Assembly (NCBI GenBank): GCA_007280825.1
Contig: QYQI01000129.1
Span: 1-9,630 of the forward strand
Source: Ignavibacteriales bacterium
GTDB lineage: Bacteria > Bacteroidota > Ignavibacteria > Ignavibacteriales > Melioribacteraceae
Direction of reading: 5' to 3'
DNA: 9,630 nucleotides
In this document: positions 8,101 through 9,630 of the stretch, in pieces
Layout: each line of letters begins with the position of its first letter
Numbering within the stretch: the first letter of the stretch is position 1
Notes under the pieces: generated by a model
What the model saw: only the letters and a program-made list of their open reading frames with translations
Told to the model about the DNA's origin: nothing
Databases searched by the model: none
Program-made: the position numbers and the translations under genes

Positions 8101-8210
8101 GTAACCGCGATAACAATGCACACGGAACAGAAGTAATTATTTCTCTCCCACCGCCGCTTTATAAAATTTCTATTCCAGAGCCAGATTCTCTTTCTTCACT
8201 TACCGATTAA
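5190..8210 (+). CDS. LytS-type sensor histidine kinase with exported beta-propeller and Y_Y_Y sensor
   Basis: Membrane sensor kinase of 1006 residues. A signal peptide (1-21, predicted cut YS|Q at 21/22) exports a large sensor region. About residues 23-626 contain roughly a dozen propeller-type repeats of the form 'D..G.iWigT..Gl..f' (e.g. DRNGFIWFATLNGMSKFDG at 46-64, DNEGNIWISTFGKGV, DTQKNIWIGTSLGL, DNKNRIWIGNMKGLYLFDG), probably two stacked propellers. A Y_Y_Y-like domain follows (about 627-732), then one transmembrane helix (about 736-754) and a short helical linker. The kinase core is of the His_kinase (LytS/YpdA) type. The phospho-accepting His788 lies in MNPHFIFNSLNS, the N box PNMIIQPFVENTLWHG (Asn884) and the G box VTDNGIGI (Asp924) bind ATP, and a late KGIQIIEERL follows. 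It pairs with the LytTR regulator 2 nt upstream. The ligand is unknown; relatives with this sensor often detect glycans, but nothing here proves that. Confidence 0.94.
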   Translation: MFKKILILTVISFLQYVQLYSQTPSYYHYTSSDGLASSTVFNIIQDRNGFIWFATLNGMSKFDGKHFTTFRTIDGLNSNSIISLVEGKNGELYIGNYEKGINVLRNDRIENYCSEIDGKSFAISYLLLIPSGNYQKKLYAYRSSEGINVINEKIPSGFSNYIINTYPVQIIKLEKLLSSEVIALTTTGLFNFKNNKLTKLRITGLPDTTVYCLTDGDDGSYFIGTKGIIYKIKNNTVIKIYKIDLYAGNNNVISILRDKNDNIWFSIMNRGFFLIPNGSDKIIDIGRKMDLQNTLVNNYLEDNEGNIWISTFGKGVYCINNLYLRSYNEKDGLSNNNVYSVAKEKSGKLLIGTFNGINILDNGRFNQIKNNSGKTLTEYIYNIKNVNNDFYICGAFGGNLIKNISYKGIKFYMFNSPSFSKTGDGLYLFGTGGNSIRVQRDLNNKKDQHYQFYIFGDSVNLNRVNEIFEDTQKNIWIGTSLGLCKVSNSSDYKVGWKKSFFPSNPVLNSRINSIFQDNKNNVWFAGEKGIAHYNLKNDSIKTYTNINGYDLSSSTSIVSDNKNRIWIGNMKGLYLFDGNSIKHLNRQTGLPSNEVYSLFYDEGKNYLYIGTSNGISFLDINLFNNYVPPSLNVKIISIKAGDSVYTNYNNLVFKPDQHDVYIDFKALSFSSPSSVRYKYNLNGEWKETDHDFLDFISLANGKYELQIMAKTQNADWSKPYFLSFRVLPRFIETIWFDLLIISIFVFVSISVVTWRLKLNNKKIGEELILTERINDLKHQALSAMMNPHFIFNSLNSVQYLINCQRNEEANDYIAMMAKLIRKNLDTAGSGFILLSEEIYRLKLYLDLEKLRFRENFSYEIITGTDVKTNSIMIPNMIIQPFVENTLWHGIINSGSRGLVTISFSFENVDIDSIICRSLIIKVTDNGIGIKEAKKNKREDHISKGIQIIEERLRLLSTKMQLPKPIMFEDLSNRDNNAHGTEVIISLPPPLYKISIPEPDSLSSLTD

Positions 8211-8251
8211 TTTTTTATTCATACCGTTCACTTACCAATACATACCGTACG
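8195..8251 (+). promoter_or_regulatory. helically phased TACC(G) direct repeats, candidate LytTR operator
   Basis: TACCG occurs at 8201, 8222 and 8243, spaced exactly 21 bp. The last two copies agree at 14 of 17 positions (ATnCATACCGTnCnCTT, from 8217 and 8238). A further TACC at 8233 sits about one turn after the middle copy, and the ten bases TTCACTTACC recur at 8195 and 8227. The cluster overlaps the end of the kinase gene. Known LytTR sites are direct repeats about two turns apart with cores such as ACCGTT or CCGTTCGTC (AlgR). Binding by the neighbouring regulator is inferred. Confidence 0.5.
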
Positions 8252-8262
8252 CTTGTTTGCTA

Positions 8263-8291
8263 TTGTAACGGCTGGCTATCGTATATAGATT
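8263..8291 (+). promoter_or_regulatory. weak candidate promoter downstream of the phased repeats
   Basis: TTGTAA (8263-8268, 4 of 6 to the -35 consensus) and TAGATT (8286-8291, 4 of 6 to the -10 consensus) are separated by 17 bp. The -35 begins 12 bp after the last TACCG repeat, as expected for an activator-dependent promoter. The match is weak, and this short region is AT-rich enough for chance hits. Confidence 0.25.
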
Positions 8292-8375
8292 CAAACAAAA
8301 ATCTAATACAACAAGTAACAGCTTGACAGGTAAGTACTTTTAAAGTTCACCTTCGACAAATGCCGAACGTTATAA
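8263..8375. repeat. long-range imperfect inverted repeat (fold-back element)
   Basis: TTGTAACG (8263-8270) pairs with CGTTATAA (8368-8375) over 8 bp including one G-T pair. After symmetric 2-3 base mismatches, TGGC (8273-8276) pairs with GCCG (8362-8365). In the middle, TAGATT (8286-8291) pairs with AATCTA (8300-8305). The roughly 113-nt layout resembles integron attC sites or a small repeat element. The outer boxes fit the attC GTTRRRY/RYYYAAC consensus poorly and no integrase is in the window. It ends 6 nt before the next gene. Confidence 0.3.
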
Positions 8376-8381
8376 CAATTT

Positions 8382-9170
8382 ATGGATCAACAAATGCAAC
8401 CAAATAAACCTTCAAAAAAAAGGTCTTCTCCCCAAATGATTATTGCAATAAGTGCTCTAATTTTATTAAGTAACGGATATTGTTTTTCTCAATCTCATAA
8501 AACAGGAAAAACTATGAAAGCAGCAATTAATGATAATCAAACAAAAAAAGGAACACTTGAATATATTGGTGAAAATGACCCGATCTTTATAACAATTAGC
8601 AATCGGGCAATAGATGATCTGAAAAAGTCCGTAGAAAGATCAGACCCGGAATCAAAGGAGAATAAATTAATTGCGGCACAAATAAAAACATGGACACCAG
8701 AGAAGCAAAATAAATTGCCTGCATTATTTGAAAAATCAATAAAGGAGTATACGGCTCAGACGCAATTTGATGCCGAGACATTTCTTCTGGTATTTGATGA
8801 ATTGGGAAAGAAGGATCAGAAAAAAATTGCAGAAGAGTATGACATTCGTGTTCAATACCTCGGCGAGGATAAATATGTAGCTGAGTTTTGGGAAGATGGT
8901 CTTGCTGTAAATTCAGAAGCAAATGCCGTGGCTTATGCACATGAATTGGCTAATAGTGAATATGCTAAAAAACACCCGGATGGAGATGTTGGGAATGTCG
9001 AAGTAGTCAAAAAAAATTATGCTAATACTAGAAAATTTGTTAAAGACGGTAAGCAGGAACGATACACTAAAATGATGGCTTTGCTTTATACAATACAAAA
9101 GGATGGCTCGGTTACTTTTCACGATCCCGGTCAGCAGATGATTGATTTTGTTAAAAATAACAACAAGTGA
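8382..9170 (+). CDS. exported protein of unknown family (first of a tandem paralogue pair)
   Basis: I do not recognise this family. The 262-residue product starts with a basic n-region (KPSKKR, 10-14), a hydrophobic stretch (about 19-31) and NGYCFSQ. A cut before Gln37 (FS|Q) would follow the Q-rule common in Bacteroidota, and the Cys lacks a proper lipobox. The mature part of about 226 residues is hydrophilic, rich in Lys, Glu, Asp and Asn, probably largely helical, and has no further membrane segment or catalytic motif I can see. Segments shared with the next gene are NDPIFITI, RSDPES.ENKLIA, ALF.KSI and YTAQT. The ATG at 8382 has no ribosome site, but the later Met19 would lose the basic n-region. 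It lies 171 nt after the kinase, behind phased repeats, and could be a target of that system; this is untested. Confidence 0.8.
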   Translation: MDQQMQPNKPSKKRSSPQMIIAISALILLSNGYCFSQSHKTGKTMKAAINDNQTKKGTLEYIGENDPIFITISNRAIDDLKKSVERSDPESKENKLIAAQIKTWTPEKQNKLPALFEKSIKEYTAQTQFDAETFLLVFDELGKKDQKKIAEEYDIRVQYLGEDKYVAEFWEDGLAVNSEANAVAYAHELANSEYAKKHPDGDVGNVEVVKKNYANTRKFVKDGKQERYTKMMALLYTIQKDGSVTFHDPGQQMIDFVKNNNK

Positions 9171-9630
9171 AGAAGAGTAAAATAATAAAACTTAATTATG
9201 GTATTCCAACAATGCTCGTATCTTTGATTCGACGAGAAATTTGTGCGATCTTCATCGCACTGCTCTATATTTTATTTGGTAGCGAATATTGTTTCCCTCA
9301 GTCTCAAAAAACAGAAAAAACCATGGATACAACAATTAATAATATTCAAACAAAAAATGTAGCACCTGTTTACCTAAATAAAAATGATCCAATATTTATA
9401 ACAATTAAAGAGCGGGCAGTAACCGATCTGAAGCAAAGGTCGGACCCGGAATCAACTGAGAATAAATTAATTGCGACTAAAATTGAAACATTGACGAAAG
9501 AAAAACAAACTCAATTGGAAGCTTTATTTGTAAAATCAATTAACGATTATACAGCTCAGACGCGTTTCGAAATCGGGGAATTTATGCGGCATTTTAGTGA
9601 GCTGCAAGAGAAGGACCCGAAAGATATTGC
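9167..9630 (+). CDS. exported protein of unknown family (second paralogue, truncated by window end)
   Basis: An open frame that runs past the end of the window, so only the N-terminal part is visible. From the signal peptide end onward it aligns with the preceding protein at roughly 60 percent identity by eye, with one three-residue gap (the SVE before RSDPES is missing here). Shared blocks include NDPIFITI, RSDPES.ENKLIA, ALF.KSI and YTAQT. The start is uncertain. GTG at 9167 overlaps the previous TGA as GTGA and yields a typical MKKSKIIK n-region, while ATG at 9212 gives the shorter MLVSLIRRE start; neither has a ribosome site. The hydrophobic core (IFIALLYILFG) is followed by SEYCFPQSQ, parallel to NGYCFSQSH in the first copy. 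It is most likely a tandem duplicate co-transcribed with its neighbour. Function is unknown. Confidence 0.75.
   Translation, partial: MKKSKIIKLNYGIPTMLVSLIRREICAIFIALLYILFGSEYCFPQSQKTEKTMDTTINNIQTKNVAPVYLNKNDPIFITIKERAVTDLKQRSDPESTENKLIATKIETLTKEKQTQLEALFVKSINDYTAQTRFEIGEFMRHFSELQEKDPKDI
9243..9260 (+). repeat. perfect inverted repeat within the second paralogue's signal-peptide region
   Basis: GTGCGAT (9243-9249) and ATCGCAC (9254-9260) form a perfect 7-bp stem closed by a CTTC loop. It lies inside the coding sequence for the hydrophobic core and is absent from the matching part of the first paralogue. There is no T-tract, so it is not a terminator. Any role, for example in mRNA folding near the start, is speculative. 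Confidence 0.45.

Noticed and set aside
8323..8351. TTGACA at 8323-8328 as a promoter for the secreted-protein genes
   Set aside because: No acceptable -10 hexamer occurs 15-19 bp downstream (sequence there reads GTTCACC-like).
8472..8492. Lipoprotein lipobox at the conserved Cys of the first paralogue
   Set aside because: NGYC (and SEYC in the second copy) lacks the Leu/Ala/Gly pattern at -3 to -1, so lipidation is unlikely.
8382..9630. Toxin-immunity or phage-defence pair
   Set aside because: Tandem paralogy alone is the only hint; no toxin, nuclease or defence motif is visible.

Overview
The window looks like a low-GC chromosomal segment from the Bacteroidota/Chlorobiota/Ignavibacteriota side of the tree. 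This placement is inferred from three things. The order rplM-rpsI-rpsB-tsf-pyrH-frr is a housekeeping cluster known from that group. The sensor kinase has the periplasmic 'two-component propeller' architecture that is especially common there. The signal peptides end just before a Gln (YS|Q, FS|Q), as the 'Bacteroidetes Q-rule' describes. However, the ribosomal operon has a near-perfect sigma70-type promoter and clear Shine-Dalgarno sites, which is not typical of Bacteroidia proper. A basal lineage such as Ignavibacteria is my best guess, but unproven.

Region 1 (1-3010) is a translation operon. A promoter at 82-110 drives rplM (L13), rpsI (S9), rpsB (S2, with a charged tail of about 90 residues) and tsf (EF-Ts). 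A strong intrinsic terminator lies at 2975-3010. The rpsI-rpsB gap holds a foldable leader that may be an autoregulatory site. Region 2 (3027-4343) holds pyrH (UMP kinase) and frr (ribosome recycling factor), immediately behind that terminator.

Region 3 (4344-8210) is a two-gene signalling operon: a LytTR response regulator followed 2 nt later by a 1006-residue LytS-type histidine kinase. The kinase has an exported beta-propeller sensor, a Y_Y_Y domain and a single transmembrane helix. The expected circuit is ligand sensing outside the cytoplasmic membrane, phosphotransfer to Asp63 of the regulator, and LytTR binding to paired direct repeats in DNA.

Region 4 (8195-9630) starts with helically phased TACC(G) repeats that overlap the kinase stop codon. 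These have the geometry expected of a LytTR operator. After a 171-bp intergenic region with a fold-back structure come two tandem paralogous genes for small exported proteins of a family I do not recognise. The second runs off the window end. The most interesting hypothesis is that this regulator controls the adjacent secreted-protein pair through those repeats. No mobile element, CRISPR array, tRNA or rRNA was seen.
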